From NCBI GenBank assembly GCA_028823415.1, contig JAPKBL010000019.1:1-64000 (forward strand): DNA of 64,000 nucleotides. The letters are read 5' to 3'. Below, in pieces: positions 1 to 8,795 of the stretch. The stretch's first letter is position 1. Each line of letters begins with the position of its first letter. A program made the position numbers and the translations under genes. This DNA comes from Mariniblastus sp. (lineage in GTDB: Bacteria > Planctomycetota > Planctomycetia > Pirellulales > Pirellulaceae). Under the pieces are notes generated by a model. It ran no database searches. It was given only the letters and a program-made list of their open reading frames with translations, and had not been told where the DNA came from.

Positions 1-33
1 ACTTAAAGTTTCTACTTAAAGTTTCTACTTAAA
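1..33. repeat. 13-bp tandem repeat, about 2.5 copies
   Basis: The unit acttaaagtttct occurs twice and is followed by a partial third copy, acttaaa. The array continues to the window edge, so its full length is unknown. It overlaps the stop codon of the minus-strand hydrolase gene at 25-27, so the duplication touches the last codons of that gene. Confidence 0.85.
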
Positions 34-1806
34 ACGTGCCTCCAACCAACCGCTCAACTCGCTTAACAACGAATCGTCAAGCGTTTGCTCAATGATAACG
101 TAATTACTCGGCGAACCCGTCTCAGATTTTTGGAAGAGGTGATTAAGGCCTGGCAACAGAACCTGAGTGAAATCTTGGTTCCCCGCCTCGTCCATCGCTG
201 TTTTAATGGCAGGCATGTTCAATTGGGGATCGACCTGAAGATCATTTCCACCGATCAAAGATAGTACGGGACAGTGCGTCTTACTTAGCGTTGTTGCCGG
301 ATCAAATTCAAGAAAATACCTCATCCATTTCGACTTAAACATAAGTATAGTTTTGGTTGCAACATCGTTGAGACCGTACTTCAACCGCTCTTCCTCACTT
401 AAATCACCGAAAACGTCGTTCAGCGAATCTGCAAAATCCTCGCCCATTGGAAGCCCCGCTTTCGATCTGGCAACAACAAGCCGTAACAACTTGTCTTGCA
501 AATTCAGGACTTTCTCTGGCAAGCCGGCAACAGCCGCAATTTCCCTCGTCTGGTTCAGCACGATCTCTCGCCCCGGCACGCCAGTTCCAGCCAAGAGAAC
601 GACGCCTGCAACATCGGCATTGCGACTCGCGACAATCGGCCCAATAATTCCTCCTTCACTATGCCCGGCTAGAACAATTTTCTTAGAATCAATCTTGGGG
701 TTCTTCTTTGCCCACTCAAAAACCGCTTCTAAGTCATCCGCGAGGTCAGCAGTAGTCGCGTCCTTAAAATCTCCCTTCGATTGTCCGACGCCGCGATCAT
801 CGTAACGAATGACCGCAAACCCTTTTTTCGTTAAATGATCCGCAATTACCAGAAAAGGACGATGTTCAAATATCGTTTCATCGCGATCCTGCGGTCCGGA
901 ACCACTCGTCAAAATAACTGCCGGAAAAGGGCCTTTGCCAGACGGCGTAGTGAGCGTGCCGGCCAGCACAACATCGTTTGAATATTTAGGATCAATTGCG
1001 GCAGCTTGTACCGTAAAATCTTCGGCCTCATAAGCGAACGGAGGCTTCGGCGTTTGCGGACGATTCAACTTAGGTGACTTCGTTTGCTCCATGGGGATTC
1101 GCTTCAGCACGAGCGGAATTTTTTCGCCCGACTGATTCCAAGTTCCGTCGATCACGTCACCTGAGGCATCAATCTTTCCAACTACTTTCGCAACGGTTGC
1201 TGGAATCGTCATTGTTACTCGATCTCCCTGCCGCTGGTAATCGCCGGGAAGTCCGGTCACTCCCTCCGTCAGACTATCTAATTGGATTGACTTCTTACCT
1301 TGTGAATCTGCGAAAACTCGAAATTGAAAATCGAAGTGCTTCGGCCCAGCCTCCATCGTGCCCACCCACGTCGCGACGTGCTTCGCCGGTTTCCAACCCT
1401 CAACTCGCTTAAATTCAATATTGAATTTTAATCCCTGAGTAAAAACTCCGGTCACCACGCTCTGATCAGCATTCATGTCGCCGGCAAACGAAACTCCCAG
1501 TTTTTTTATTTCAAAGGACAACTGCTTTGATGTTCGCTCGACGCTATCGAACGGAATGGGAGTCGCAACCTGATCAAGACTAACCATCGCTCCGCTAAAG
1601 GAACCATTTTTTTCAGGCTTCAACCTTAACTGGATGCGCAATTTCTGAGGCCCGGCTTTCAAAATCCCCATCCACGTTTCCGCCTTGCTTTCCTGACCCA
1701 AACAACGGTTATTGGGAGTCAGCAGTAAAATGGCAACCACACTGACGATTACCAAATGGAGGAGGCCTAACCGGCTTAAAAACGTTTTTCTGCGATAACG
1801 AGCCAT
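25..1806 (-). CDS. secreted alpha/beta hydrolase with duplicated N-terminal beta domain
   Basis: A 593-residue exported serine hydrolase, probably an esterase or peptidase. The start is ATG at 1806 because AAGGA lies 7 bases upstream; the longer frame begins with a TTG that includes this ribosome site. Residues 1-38 form a signal peptide with a long hydrophobic core. Two related modules follow, about 42-140 and 144-240, each opening with a TWxGxxxAGP-type motif, so this region arose by duplication. The hydrolase domain spans about 260-593. It has an oxyanion-type SGSGPQDRD segment, the nucleophile elbow GHSEGG at 381-386 (Ser383), and a late His in PGLNHLF. The substrate is unknown. The fold is confident, the specificity is not. 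Confidence 0.88.
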   Translation of the reverse strand: MARYRRKTFLSRLGLLHLVIVSVVAILLLTPNNRCLGQESKAETWMGILKAGPQKLRIQLRLKPEKNGSFSGAMVSLDQVATPIPFDSVERTSKQLSFEIKKLGVSFAGDMNADQSVVTGVFTQGLKFNIEFKRVEGWKPAKHVATWVGTMEAGPKHFDFQFRVFADSQGKKSIQLDSLTEGVTGLPGDYQRQGDRVTMTIPATVAKVVGKIDASGDVIDGTWNQSGEKIPLVLKRIPMEQTKSPKLNRPQTPKPPFAYEAEDFTVQAAAIDPKYSNDVVLAGTLTTPSGKGPFPAVILTSGSGPQDRDETIFEHRPFLVIADHLTKKGFAVIRYDDRGVGQSKGDFKDATTADLADDLEAVFEWAKKNPKIDSKKIVLAGHSEGGIIGPIVASRNADVAGVVLLAGTGVPGREIVLNQTREIAAVAGLPEKVLNLQDKLLRLVVARSKAGLPMGEDFADSLNDVFGDLSEEERLKYGLNDVATKTILMFKSKWMRYFLEFDPATTLSKTHCPVLSLIGGNDLQVDPQLNMPAIKTAMDEAGNQDFTQVLLPGLNHLFQKSETGSPSNYVIIEQTLDDSLLSELSGWLEARFK

Positions 1807-2131
1807 TCTGAGTTCCTTAATCAAAACACCTGAGCCAAATTCGCCTTTGTTATATCAAACAACACACGAGGCAAATTAATCCCAGACCCCAGCCTCAACC
1901 CAACTGGCGCTAAGGCCGTCAAAAATCCGCGAGACAGTGGCCTCTCTGAACCCTAAAGACGATTTTCACTAGATATTTCAGGGGTTTCGAGCGCCGATTG
2001 AAGGTTTCTTTCCCCGTCTAGAGGCCTGAATAAACGATTGATCCGGTCACGAAAGGGCTTCGGATTGAATTGAAACCGACGGAAAAAAACACAACGATCG
2101 TAGAAATTCTATGACTTTTCAGGATTCGCGG
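1807..2131. other. intergenic region between divergent genes
   Basis: About 325 bases between the minus-strand hydrolase and the cold-shock promoter. I see no convincing reading frame, RNA structure or strong promoter. A weak TATAAC box about 50 bases upstream of the hydrolase start has no well-spaced -35 partner. Confidence 0.5.
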
Positions 2132-2159
2132 TTGCGATATAGAGAAGATTGGATATCTT
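2132..2159 (+). promoter_or_regulatory. putative sigma-70 promoter of the cold-shock gene
   Basis: TTGCGA at 2132-2137 and TATCTT at 2154-2159 are separated by 16 bases. Transcription would start near 2166 and give a leader of about 67 nt, a plausible length for a regulated cold-shock leader. This is a motif match only. Confidence 0.45.
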
Positions 2160-2232
2160 ATTTAGCAGTGCGGCCTTAAGTAGATGTAGATTCTGGCAGG
2201 CACTGTTAGATTTCTTTTTAGGATTTTGAGTA

Positions 2233-2433
2233 ATGGCTGAAGGTACAATTAAGCGTTTGACTGACAAAGGTTTTGGATTCATTGACACTGGCACAAGCCA
2301 GGACATGTTTTTCCATTCATCAAACGTAGAAGGCGTCGGATTCGATGATCTTCGCGAAGGACAATCTGTAACTTATACCGAAGGTATGGGTCCAAAAGGT
2401 CCACGCGCTGAAAACGTGACGCCCGTCGATTAA
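2233..2433 (+). CDS. cold-shock domain protein (CspA family)
   Basis: A 66-residue single-domain protein that binds single-stranded nucleic acid and acts as an RNA chaperone in the cytoplasm. Both RNA-binding motifs are present: RNP1 as KGFGFID (residues 12-18) and RNP2 as MFFHSS (25-30). The length is standard for CspA-type proteins. The ATG at 2233 has AGGA at 2220-2223, 9 bases upstream. The gene stands alone, with a plausible promoter at 2132-2159 and a strong terminator 27 bases after the stop codon. Which Csp paralogue this is cannot be told from the sequence. Confidence 0.96.
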   Translation: MAEGTIKRLTDKGFGFIDTGTSQDMFFHSSNVEGVGFDDLREGQSVTYTEGMGPKGPRAENVTPVD

Positions 2434-2460
2434 GACTACATTCATTGAATGTTTTCAAGA

Positions 2461-2488
2461 AAAGCCGGCTTTTTAGCTGGCTTTTTTT
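2461..2488 (+). terminator. rho-independent terminator of the cold-shock gene
   Basis: AAAGCCGGC (2461-2469) pairs with GCTGGCTTT (2476-2484) with one G-U pair and a 6-base loop. The T run continues to about 2488. Confidence 0.9.
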
Positions 2489-2942
2489 ATTGGTCTTTCG
2501 TGTTTTCCAAAACCCAATAGCCGTTGATTTCTCCCATCAGGCGAAGCCCAAGACAGACCGCCTTCGCCCCTCGGATGCACGCCTCGAAGTCTTCCAGGAC
2601 TGCCGCAATCATGCCCGGTACTGGAACACAAACCGACTCGACTCCCGACCTGTGCCCCTGCAGGCTTGCCTAGTTAAGTGCTAGGAATCGCTAGCACTTC
2701 TTGCGGTGGTTGCCCGATATCATTCATCAGGATTGTGGTGAAAATTGTTTCTGTAACCCGATTTAGCCGTCTTAAAATAATTGGCGGAAGGAAAATCGTA
2801 CTGTCCCCCCGACCAACGGCCAGAAAATCTTTCCTAATCCTCAAAGTCACTCAAGCCGGGGGGTTATTTCGTCGATGACAGCAATATGTATCCGTGGGGG
2901 GCACCACTGTACAGGCGTGCGCGCAGATTGTGCACTGATTTC
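2489..2942. other. gap with no convincing gene
   Basis: About 450 bases between the cold-shock terminator and mlaE. Open frames on the plus strand have poor composition. A 41-codon minus-strand frame ending near 2489 reads somewhat like protein but has no ribosome site. The only clear structure is the inverted repeat at 2676-2699. Confidence 0.5.
2676..2699. repeat. perfect 9-bp inverted repeat
   Basis: AAGTGCTAG (2676-2684) and CTAGCACTT (2691-2699) are perfect complements around a 6-base spacer. It lies about 245 bases upstream of mlaE. No T tract follows, so it is more likely an operator or a leader hairpin than a terminator. Confidence 0.6.
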
Positions 2943-3809
2943 ATGTCGACCGTTGCCCCCAACAATTCGAATCATCGAGTATCCGCCCGAATCACAGGTT
3001 GGTTCACGGAATGGGTGTCGGACTGGGGCGAATTGGTAATCTCGAGCTGCATTGCCCTCGGCGACTTTTGCCTGTTTGTCTTCAGTACATTTCGCTGGAT
3101 GTTAAGTCGCATTCCCAAGGGCGAAACTCTTTGGCCCAATTTTTATCAAGTTGGCGTTTCAAGTTTGCCCGTTGTTGCCCTCACCGGTACGTTCATCGGC
3201 GTCGTCCTCGCATTGCAAAGCAGCTCGCAGCTGGGGCACTACGGGCTAACCAATCAACTGGGCGGTGTCATCAACTTGACCCTCGTCCGCGAGCTTGGGC
3301 CGGTCCTTGCAGCCACCATGCTGGCCGGTCGAGTCGGCAGCGCGATGGCAGCCGAACTTGGAACGATGCGAGTCACAGAACAAATCGACGCCCTATCGGC
3401 GATGGGGGCCGATCCAATTCACTACCTTGTCGTGCCGCGGTTTCTCGCTTGTCTCTTATTTATCCCGACGCTCACGATCATGGCTGATTTCATGGGTGTC
3501 GCCGGCGGCTACTTTTATTGCAACATTTGGTTGAATATCGATCAGCATTATTACTGGACAAACAGCGCAAAATTCGTCAACAACTTCGATTTGTTTACGG
3601 GCATTTTAAAAAGCCTGTTTTTTGGATCCGCCATCTCTCTGATTAGCTGTTACCAGGGGTTTAACTGCAAACCCGGTGCCGAGGGGGTCGGTAAAGCAGC
3701 AACGTCATCGTTTGTGTTTGCGTTTATCGTTATTTTAATTCTCGACTTAAGCCTTGGACTATCTCTGAAGGCAGTCTACGAGTCGTGGTACCCGGGAGGG
3801 ACCTATTGA
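2943..3809 (+). CDS. mlaE: MlaE-type lipid ABC transporter permease
   Basis: The permease of an Mla/MCE-type transporter that moves phospholipids between inner and outer membranes. It has the MlaE/YrbE pattern: an N-terminal amphipathic stretch, then about five or six hydrophobic segments, with the conserved LVRELGPVLAATMLAGRVGSA region and an EQIDALSAMGADP cytoplasmic loop. I prefer ATG 2943 (288 residues), since the 19 residues ahead of it in the longer frame are Arg-rich and unlike the family. The neighbours complete the core transporter: the ATPase starts 1 base after this stop, and MlaD follows. No MlaB, MlaC or MlaA gene is in the cluster. Confidence 0.92.
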   Translation: MSTVAPNNSNHRVSARITGWFTEWVSDWGELVISSCIALGDFCLFVFSTFRWMLSRIPKGETLWPNFYQVGVSSLPVVALTGTFIGVVLALQSSSQLGHYGLTNQLGGVINLTLVRELGPVLAATMLAGRVGSAMAAELGTMRVTEQIDALSAMGADPIHYLVVPRFLACLLFIPTLTIMADFMGVAGGYFYCNIWLNIDQHYYWTNSAKFVNNFDLFTGILKSLFFGSAISLISCYQGFNCKPGAEGVGKAATSSFVFAFIVILILDLSLGLSLKAVYESWYPGGTY

Positions 3810-3810
3810 A

Positions 3811-4644
3811 ATGATGATTGAACAACTACTCGATCAAGAGCAAGAATCGATTGTGGATGTCGAAAAACTATCTGTCACTTTTGGCAGCCAAGAGGTTCTT
3901 CAGGATATCACCCTTAGAATACCACCCGGCCAGACGCTCGCTTTGCTTGGCGAGAGCGGTTGTGGGAAAACCGTACTGATGAAGTCGATCATTGGGCTGG
4001 TTAAACCCACAAAAGGAAAAATCGAATTTGATGGCGGAGATATTAACCGACTTAATGAGCGTCAGCTGAGTCGAATGCGCCTCCGCTTTGGATTTATCTT
4101 CCAAAATGCCGCACTCTTTGACAGTATGACCATTGGGCAAAACGTCGCCTTTCCATTACGGCAACACGGGCGATTCTCGGACAATCAAATACGAGAAATG
4201 GTGTTATCCCGACTCTCCGAAGTTGGCCTACCGGACTCCGTCGTCTTCAAAAAACCGGCAGAGCTATCTGGAGGCATGCGCAAACGAGTGGGACTCGCAC
4301 GTGCGTTAATTATGAACCCAGAACTCATCATGTACGACGAACCGACTACCGGGCTCGACCCGATCATGAGTGATGTGATCAATGAACTGATCCTTCGAAC
4401 ACGTTCTCGCAACCCCGTTACCAGCATTGTCGTCACCCACGACATGCACACCGCTCGCAAGGTCGCAGATCGAATCGTCATGCTGATCCCCCGTCAACGA
4501 CTCGATCCGGGTGAAAACCAGATCATTTTCGATGGTTCCGTCAAAGAACTTGAAAATTGTCGCGACCGGCGGGTACAGCAATTCGTTAACGGCGAGGCAG
4601 GCGAACGATTGATGGAAATGCGATCCAACGGACACGACCAATAG
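3811..4644 (+). CDS. mlaF: MlaF-type ABC transporter ATPase
   Basis: A 277-residue ATP-binding subunit that powers the MlaE permease at the inner membrane. Walker A is GESGCGKT, the Q-loop region is FGFIFQNAALFDSM, the signature is LSGGMRKRVGLARAL, Walker B is LIMYDEPTTGLDP, and the switch His is in VVTHD. The FDSMT sequence after the Q-loop and the GGMRKRV signature are typical of the MlaF/Ttg2A branch. Translation starts at ATG 3811, one base after the mlaE stop, with GGGAGGGACC just upstream, so the two are co-translated. Confidence 0.95.
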   Translation: MMIEQLLDQEQESIVDVEKLSVTFGSQEVLQDITLRIPPGQTLALLGESGCGKTVLMKSIIGLVKPTKGKIEFDGGDINRLNERQLSRMRLRFGFIFQNAALFDSMTIGQNVAFPLRQHGRFSDNQIREMVLSRLSEVGLPDSVVFKKPAELSGGMRKRVGLARALIMNPELIMYDEPTTGLDPIMSDVINELILRTRSRNPVTSIVVTHDMHTARKVADRIVMLIPRQRLDPGENQIIFDGSVKELENCRDRRVQQFVNGEAGERLMEMRSNGHDQ

Positions 4645-4710
4645 TATATTTTTCCAACCGATTTTATAGACAACCAGAATCGAAAACTTCGGCTCTCGAA
4701 GGTGAACAAC

Positions 4711-5958
4711 ATGGATGAAAGAATCTTAAAATTTCGAGTCGGCATTTTTGTCGTCATCTCGATGCTGATTTTAGGGATCTTGATCCTCACCATCAGCGGT
4801 AAGCCATTCTTTGGAAGTTCATACGAAATCTCCGGAGAGACTAAAAATGCATCCGGTATCTCCAGTGGAACACCGATCAAAAAATATGGTTTGCCTATCG
4901 GTCGCGTCACCAAGGTCGCTCCATCGCCCGATGGCGAAGGCGTTACCGTCTGGATGAGCATTCAGGAAACAGATAACAACGGATTGAAGCAAACCATTGA
5001 TACTTCTACTGAAAAAGCAGTAATCGGCTCCGAATCTATTCTTGGTGACGTCGTGATCAACATTGAACCTACTAAAACCAACGAGGCTGGAAGTTCGACT
5101 GAGTCAACAATCAAAATCACGAAAAGTAATCCGATCGAAGCAGTACTCGGAGAACAAGGCTCGAGTTTAATGTCAGGCTTGGATAATTTATTAAACCCAG
5201 ATTCTGACGTGAAAACAAATCTTGGAAGCGCCCTAGCCAAAATTGGACCGGCCGCTGACGCAATCACCAACATGTTTGAGATCCCCCAATCTGACAAAAA
5301 ACAAAATCTCGCCAACGCGATTAAGAGCTTTCGAACGACCTCCGATTCGATCAATGTAATGTTTAAAAAAGAAAAAAATCAAATAAATCTCGCCGAGGCG
5401 CTTGATAGCCTTGATGATACATCCCAGACGTTCCGTGATATGTTTCAAAAAGACGACTCAAAACTGGATTTCGCCAGTGCACTTCAGAGTATCGTGAACA
5501 CATCTGAGAGTATCAAAGACACATCTGACATAGCGGGGATGACGTTCAGAGCTTACGAAGCTATCCCCGGCAAATGGGATGGTGAAGTGAAAGACAAAGT
5601 TATTGAGCTAATAAATAATGCAAGCCAGACCGTGATAGACTTTCAACTCAAGCCAGGTTCACTTCTAAAAGAAGCTCTCTCGAATAAGGAAATTGGAACA
5701 AACTTTAAAACACTAAATGAGAACATTGCCGGACTCGCTCGTAAGGTAGAGAGGGTCTCGAGCAGCGTGAACGAAGATGAAATTGAAAGCATCAAAGCAA
5801 AGCTCACCCTGTTTGTTGACGACTTACGATTCTTTGGCGATTCCATTGCCAGGAATCCCGGGTCCATTGTGAGAGGTGCTTTGAGGCCTCGGAATGACAA
5901 CGGCCCCAAAAGTTCTCCCACTGCCAGCTGGAACGAGGACAGATACTTTCAAGAATGA
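4711..5958 (+). CDS. mlaD: MlaD-type MCE domain lipid-binding protein
   Basis: The substrate-binding component of the Mla transporter, anchored in the inner membrane and facing the periplasm. I take ATG 4711 as the start: AAGGTG lies at an appropriate distance, and the frame from GTG 4702 adds only three residues. Residues about 7-28 form a membrane anchor. A single MCE domain follows at about 35-125, including the KYGLPIGRVTKV segment. The remaining 290 residues are hydrophilic and helical, with repeated SLD/TS-type blocks (for example ALDSLDDTSQTFRDMF), as in longer MlaD homologues that form a channel. The last 4 bases overlap the MOSC gene (ATGA). Confidence 0.93.
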   Translation: MDERILKFRVGIFVVISMLILGILILTISGKPFFGSSYEISGETKNASGISSGTPIKKYGLPIGRVTKVAPSPDGEGVTVWMSIQETDNNGLKQTIDTSTEKAVIGSESILGDVVINIEPTKTNEAGSSTESTIKITKSNPIEAVLGEQGSSLMSGLDNLLNPDSDVKTNLGSALAKIGPAADAITNMFEIPQSDKKQNLANAIKSFRTTSDSINVMFKKEKNQINLAEALDSLDDTSQTFRDMFQKDDSKLDFASALQSIVNTSESIKDTSDIAGMTFRAYEAIPGKWDGEVKDKVIELINNASQTVIDFQLKPGSLLKEALSNKEIGTNFKTLNENIAGLARKVERVSSSVNEDEIESIKAKLTLFVDDLRFFGDSIARNPGSIVRGALRPRNDNGPKSSPTASWNEDRYFQE

Positions 5959-6629
5959 AGCCAAACTCTCGTTCCCAACTCGACAGTATTCAAATTGGCA
6001 AGCCCCGGAGCTATTCCCAATCCAATCCTCGTTCAAATAAAATTGAGGATTGGACGACCTCGTTTCACAAGACTCCCGTCAAGCAATGGGTTAACGTGAC
6101 CGCCGATGGAATTGCCGGTGATGAACAAGCCGATAAAAAGAACCATGGCGGTGTCGACAAAGCGGTGCTGGCGTACTCGGCCGATCATTTTAAATATTGG
6201 CAAAATCAACTTGGCGTCCCCCCGATCGCTGCAGGGGCGTTTGGAGAAAACCTCACTGTCTCAGGATTGGACGAATCCAACGTATGCCTTGGCGACCGGT
6301 TTTCAATCAACGATGTCTTGCTCGAAGTCTCTCAACCTCGACAACCCTGCTGGAAGCTCGCCAGACATTGGCACCTCCAAGAACTTCCCAAACTTGTCGT
6401 CAAAACCGGTTACTGCGGATGGTATTGCCGGGTAATCAAAAACGGTCGATTCAAACTTGAGACTCCAATCGTGCGCGTGACCAACCCCCATCCCCAATGG
6501 TCGGTCAGGCGTGCTCATCAAGTTTTCCACCAATCCCCAGTGAACACTGACGAATTGAATGAACTCTTGAGCCTGGCGGTTTTATCGGCTGCCTGGAAGA
6601 CGTCCGCCAACTTCGATAGCGACACCTGA
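5955..6629 (+). CDS. MOSC domain protein (YiiM-like)
   Basis: A 224-residue member of the MOSC family, which is associated with molybdenum-cofactor and sulfur-carrier chemistry. The family pattern is visible: DGIAGDEQADKKNHGGVDKAVLAYS, then GAFGENLTVSGLDE, and the conserved cysteine in QPRQPCWKLA with an Arg nearby. The layout is closest to YiiM, a molybdenum-dependent reductase involved in detoxifying N-hydroxylated bases, but that specific role is inferred. The ATG at 5955 overlaps the mlaD stop in an ATGA, so the gene is translationally coupled to a lipid-transport operon with which it has no known functional tie. Confidence 0.9.
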   Translation: MKPNSRSQLDSIQIGKPRSYSQSNPRSNKIEDWTTSFHKTPVKQWVNVTADGIAGDEQADKKNHGGVDKAVLAYSADHFKYWQNQLGVPPIAAGAFGENLTVSGLDESNVCLGDRFSINDVLLEVSQPRQPCWKLARHWHLQELPKLVVKTGYCGWYCRVIKNGRFKLETPIVRVTNPHPQWSVRRAHQVFHQSPVNTDELNELLSLAVLSAAWKTSANFDSDT

Positions 6630-6688
6630 GATACCGCAAGAGATTACTGGAAGAGCAGATCGAACCAAGGTAATTTGGTTGGCCAAAT

Positions 6689-7132
6689 TTAGCGTACGGG
6701 ACTCGTAACCGTCCCCCGCTGCACGTTCATCCGCAGATCGTTCGCACGATCCAACAGCATGTCTCCCTGCACTTGAGTCTTCGGTTCCATTTGAAATTCC
6801 ATGACTCGCTCATCACGTATTTCGCGTGGCCAAAAATTCTCGGTCACGAAACTCGCTGGAAAGGTCTCGTACCATCGGGGTTTAACCCGCTGTTGCACCT
6901 TGATCGTCTTATATCCATCCTTTTCAAGCTGAACTTCCCGCGTCCCGTTGTAGGTAAAAGGAACCGAAAGGGGAGTCAAACCAATTGACTGTCGATCAAT
7001 CGTAACCAAGGCTCCCTCGGGTTGACTCCGTACGATAAACCTTCGCTGGACACAGCCTGTGAGACTGGCCAAGGTCAAACCGGAGACAACCAGCAAAGCC
7101 ATGAAACCGTTTTCATTCTTTTTCAAACTCAT
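6689..7132 (-). CDS. PEGA domain lipoprotein
   Basis: A 147-residue predicted lipoprotein. An N-terminal hydrophobic stretch ends in the lipobox LTGC (Cys27), after which the mature protein starts. Residues about 30-85 form a PEGA-type beta domain with the features RSQPEGALVTID, GLTPLSVPF and a YNGTREVQLEKDGYKTI strand. PEGA domains are usually cell-surface or peptidoglycan-associated modules. The tail is polar. The gene lies convergent with the MOSC gene. A short reading frame ends 17 bases upstream on the same strand. Function unknown. Confidence 0.9.
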   Translation of the reverse strand: MSLKKNENGFMALLVVSGLTLASLTGCVQRRFIVRSQPEGALVTIDRQSIGLTPLSVPFTYNGTREVQLEKDGYKTIKVQQRVKPRWYETFPASFVTENFWPREIRDERVMEFQMEPKTQVQGDMLLDRANDLRMNVQRGTVTSPVR

Positions 7133-7148
7133 ATCCGAAATTCGTAAA

Positions 7149-7316
7149 TTAGTTCATGTGAGTTGGTAAACGGTCAGCATCGCTTCTAAAATCTCCACTT
7201 TCAAGCTCATCCATCTGGCCAATCGAACCGTCGACCGGCCGGGAGATCGCTCGCGCGGCGGCGAAGTCTACAAATCGAGTGCCTCTTCGAACAGACCAAT
7301 TCGTTAAATAGCCCAA
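7149..7316 (-). CDS. possible small protein upstream of the PEGA lipoprotein
   Basis: A 55-codon frame from TTG 7314-7316 to TAA, ending 17 bases before the lipoprotein start. The frame is open back to about 7324. The composition looks coding, with purines, mainly G, at first codon positions, and the translation is unlike random sequence: it includes TRFVDFAAARAISRPVDG and MDELESGD. There is no recognisable ribosome site before the TTG, and I do not recognise the family. It could be a small gene with an unusual start, the remnant of a longer gene, or chance. Confidence 0.3.
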   Translation of the reverse strand: MGYLTNWSVRRGTRFVDFAAARAISRPVDGSIGQMDELESGDFRSDADRLPTHMN

Positions 7317-7490
7317 GTACCGTCATTGCCGAATAAAACAAATGAGCGTTTTGCAACGAAAATGAGTTGCGATGATTGCACTAGAAATGGCAATTTGGGT
7401 GGTCAAATCTTAATAATCCCCGTTTTTAGAAAAGTGATTGCACGATAAGATGGTACACTTGCAAGCATTCGACAAACGGTCCGGAAACAT

Positions 7491-8795
7491 ATGAGTGAAA
7501 GCCTTTTAAACTGGGATGACTATATCCAAGTCGCTTCGCTCAGCGATGTTGGTATGCGTCGCGCAACCAATCAGGACAATCTATCGGTGTCCTTGGCCAG
7601 CAGTATGGAGCAATGGCAAAGAAAAGGCCATGTTTTTATTGTTGCCGATGGCATGGGCGCTCACGCCGCAGGGGAACTCGCCAGCAAACTGGCCATTGAC
7701 CACATTCCTCATCTCTACGCCAAATACAACGACAGTTCGGCTCCAGAGGAAATGCGAAAAGCAGTCGAAGGGGCTAACAATGAAATTCACCGACGTGGGC
7801 AAGCCAACGAAGAATTTCACAACATGGGAACGACCTGTAGTGTCCTCACCATTCTTCCCGAAGGCGCCGTCTGTGCGCACATTGGCGACAGCCGCGTTTA
7901 TCGACTGACGCAAAACAGAATTGAACAGCTTACGTTTGATCACTCCCTCGTTTGGGAAATGAAATTCGCTGGACAATTGTCGGAAGAAGAAGAGCGGCTT
8001 GGGAAAATTCCAAAAAACGTCATTACACGATCCCTTGGCCCTTACGCCGAGTGCAAAGTGGATCTCGAAGGGCCATTTCCAATTCAGGTTGGCGATACCT
8101 TTTTACTTTGTAGCGACGGACTCACTGGGGTTATTTCAGATACAGAAATTGGCTCCATTCTTGCCAACATGTCCCCCGATGAGGCGGTCAAGGTCTTAAT
8201 TGATCTGGCTAATCTACGCGGGGGACCGGATAACATTACAGCCGTCATCGTCAAAGTAGGACACCCAAAACTCGCGACCTCCGGAAATGGTGCGTCCGGG
8301 AAATCTACTCGCGGTTCGTCTTCCGACAAACCATTAGTTCCAGCGACTTTTTGGGGAGTGTTGATTGGCTCGATTGTCGTTTCGATACTCCTGTATTTCT
8401 TGGGCTATTGGCAGATTGCGATATTTACTGGGCTGATCTCTGTAGCAGCCGTTGGATACCTAATTTCGCGGCTAATCAAGAGTTCCTTTCAAGGTAAACA
8501 CAGCAGTAGTGGACAAGTTTTTGGGAAAGGCCCCTACGTCCGACTGGGCTGTGCTTCGAGTGGGCAATTTGCCAAGCAATTAGCCGATATGCTTCGCAAA
8601 CTACAAGAAGGTGCTTTGCGAGAAAACTGGAAAGTTGACTGGCCCCAACTCAAATCGTTGACGAATAAGGCCGAGCAGGCAACCAGCCAAGAGGATCATT
8701 CGACTGCGATCACAAACTACGGCAGAGCAGTAAGCTTCCTAATGGATCAATTGAGAAACCAAGAGGATGCCAGCAGTTCCTCAATTGAGCTCTAA
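7491..8795 (+). CDS. membrane-anchored PP2C-type protein phosphatase
   Basis: A 434-residue serine/threonine phosphatase with Stp1/PrpC-like catalytic motifs at residues 12-257: TNQDN, the metal-binding DGMG (53-56), GDSRVYRL, a DHS motif, SDGLTGV (Asp209) and GPDNITAV (Asp247). A Ser/Gly linker (262-280) precedes two membrane segments, about 286-307 and 309-328. A cytoplasmic tail of about 100 residues is predicted to be helical. Such enzymes reverse Hanks-type kinase phosphorylation, but no kinase gene is near. The 358-base gap upstream holds a candidate small frame on the other strand and no clear promoter. Confidence 0.94.
   Translation: MSESLLNWDDYIQVASLSDVGMRRATNQDNLSVSLASSMEQWQRKGHVFIVADGMGAHAAGELASKLAIDHIPHLYAKYNDSSAPEEMRKAVEGANNEIHRRGQANEEFHNMGTTCSVLTILPEGAVCAHIGDSRVYRLTQNRIEQLTFDHSLVWEMKFAGQLSEEEERLGKIPKNVITRSLGPYAECKVDLEGPFPIQVGDTFLLCSDGLTGVISDTEIGSILANMSPDEAVKVLIDLANLRGGPDNITAVIVKVGHPKLATSGNGASGKSTRGSSSDKPLVPATFWGVLIGSIVVSILLYFLGYWQIAIFTGLISVAAVGYLISRLIKSSFQGKHSSSGQVFGKGPYVRLGCASSGQFAKQLADMLRKLQEGALRENWKVDWPQLKSLTNKAEQATSQEDHSTAITNYGRAVSFLMDQLRNQEDASSSSIEL

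Noticed and set aside
2489-2614. 41-codon minus-strand frame that reads somewhat like a protein
   Set aside because: No ribosome site, ends at a terminator that belongs to the cold-shock gene, and too short to judge.
2676-2699. Inverted repeat resembling a CIRCE heat-shock operator
   Set aside because: CIRCE is TTAGCACTC-N9-GAGTGCTAA. Here the arms are in the opposite orientation and the spacer is 6 bases.
2445-2878. Two plus-strand frames of 79 and 66 codons after the cold-shock gene
   Set aside because: The first overlaps the terminator, both have poor composition, and neither has a ribosome site or recognisable motif.
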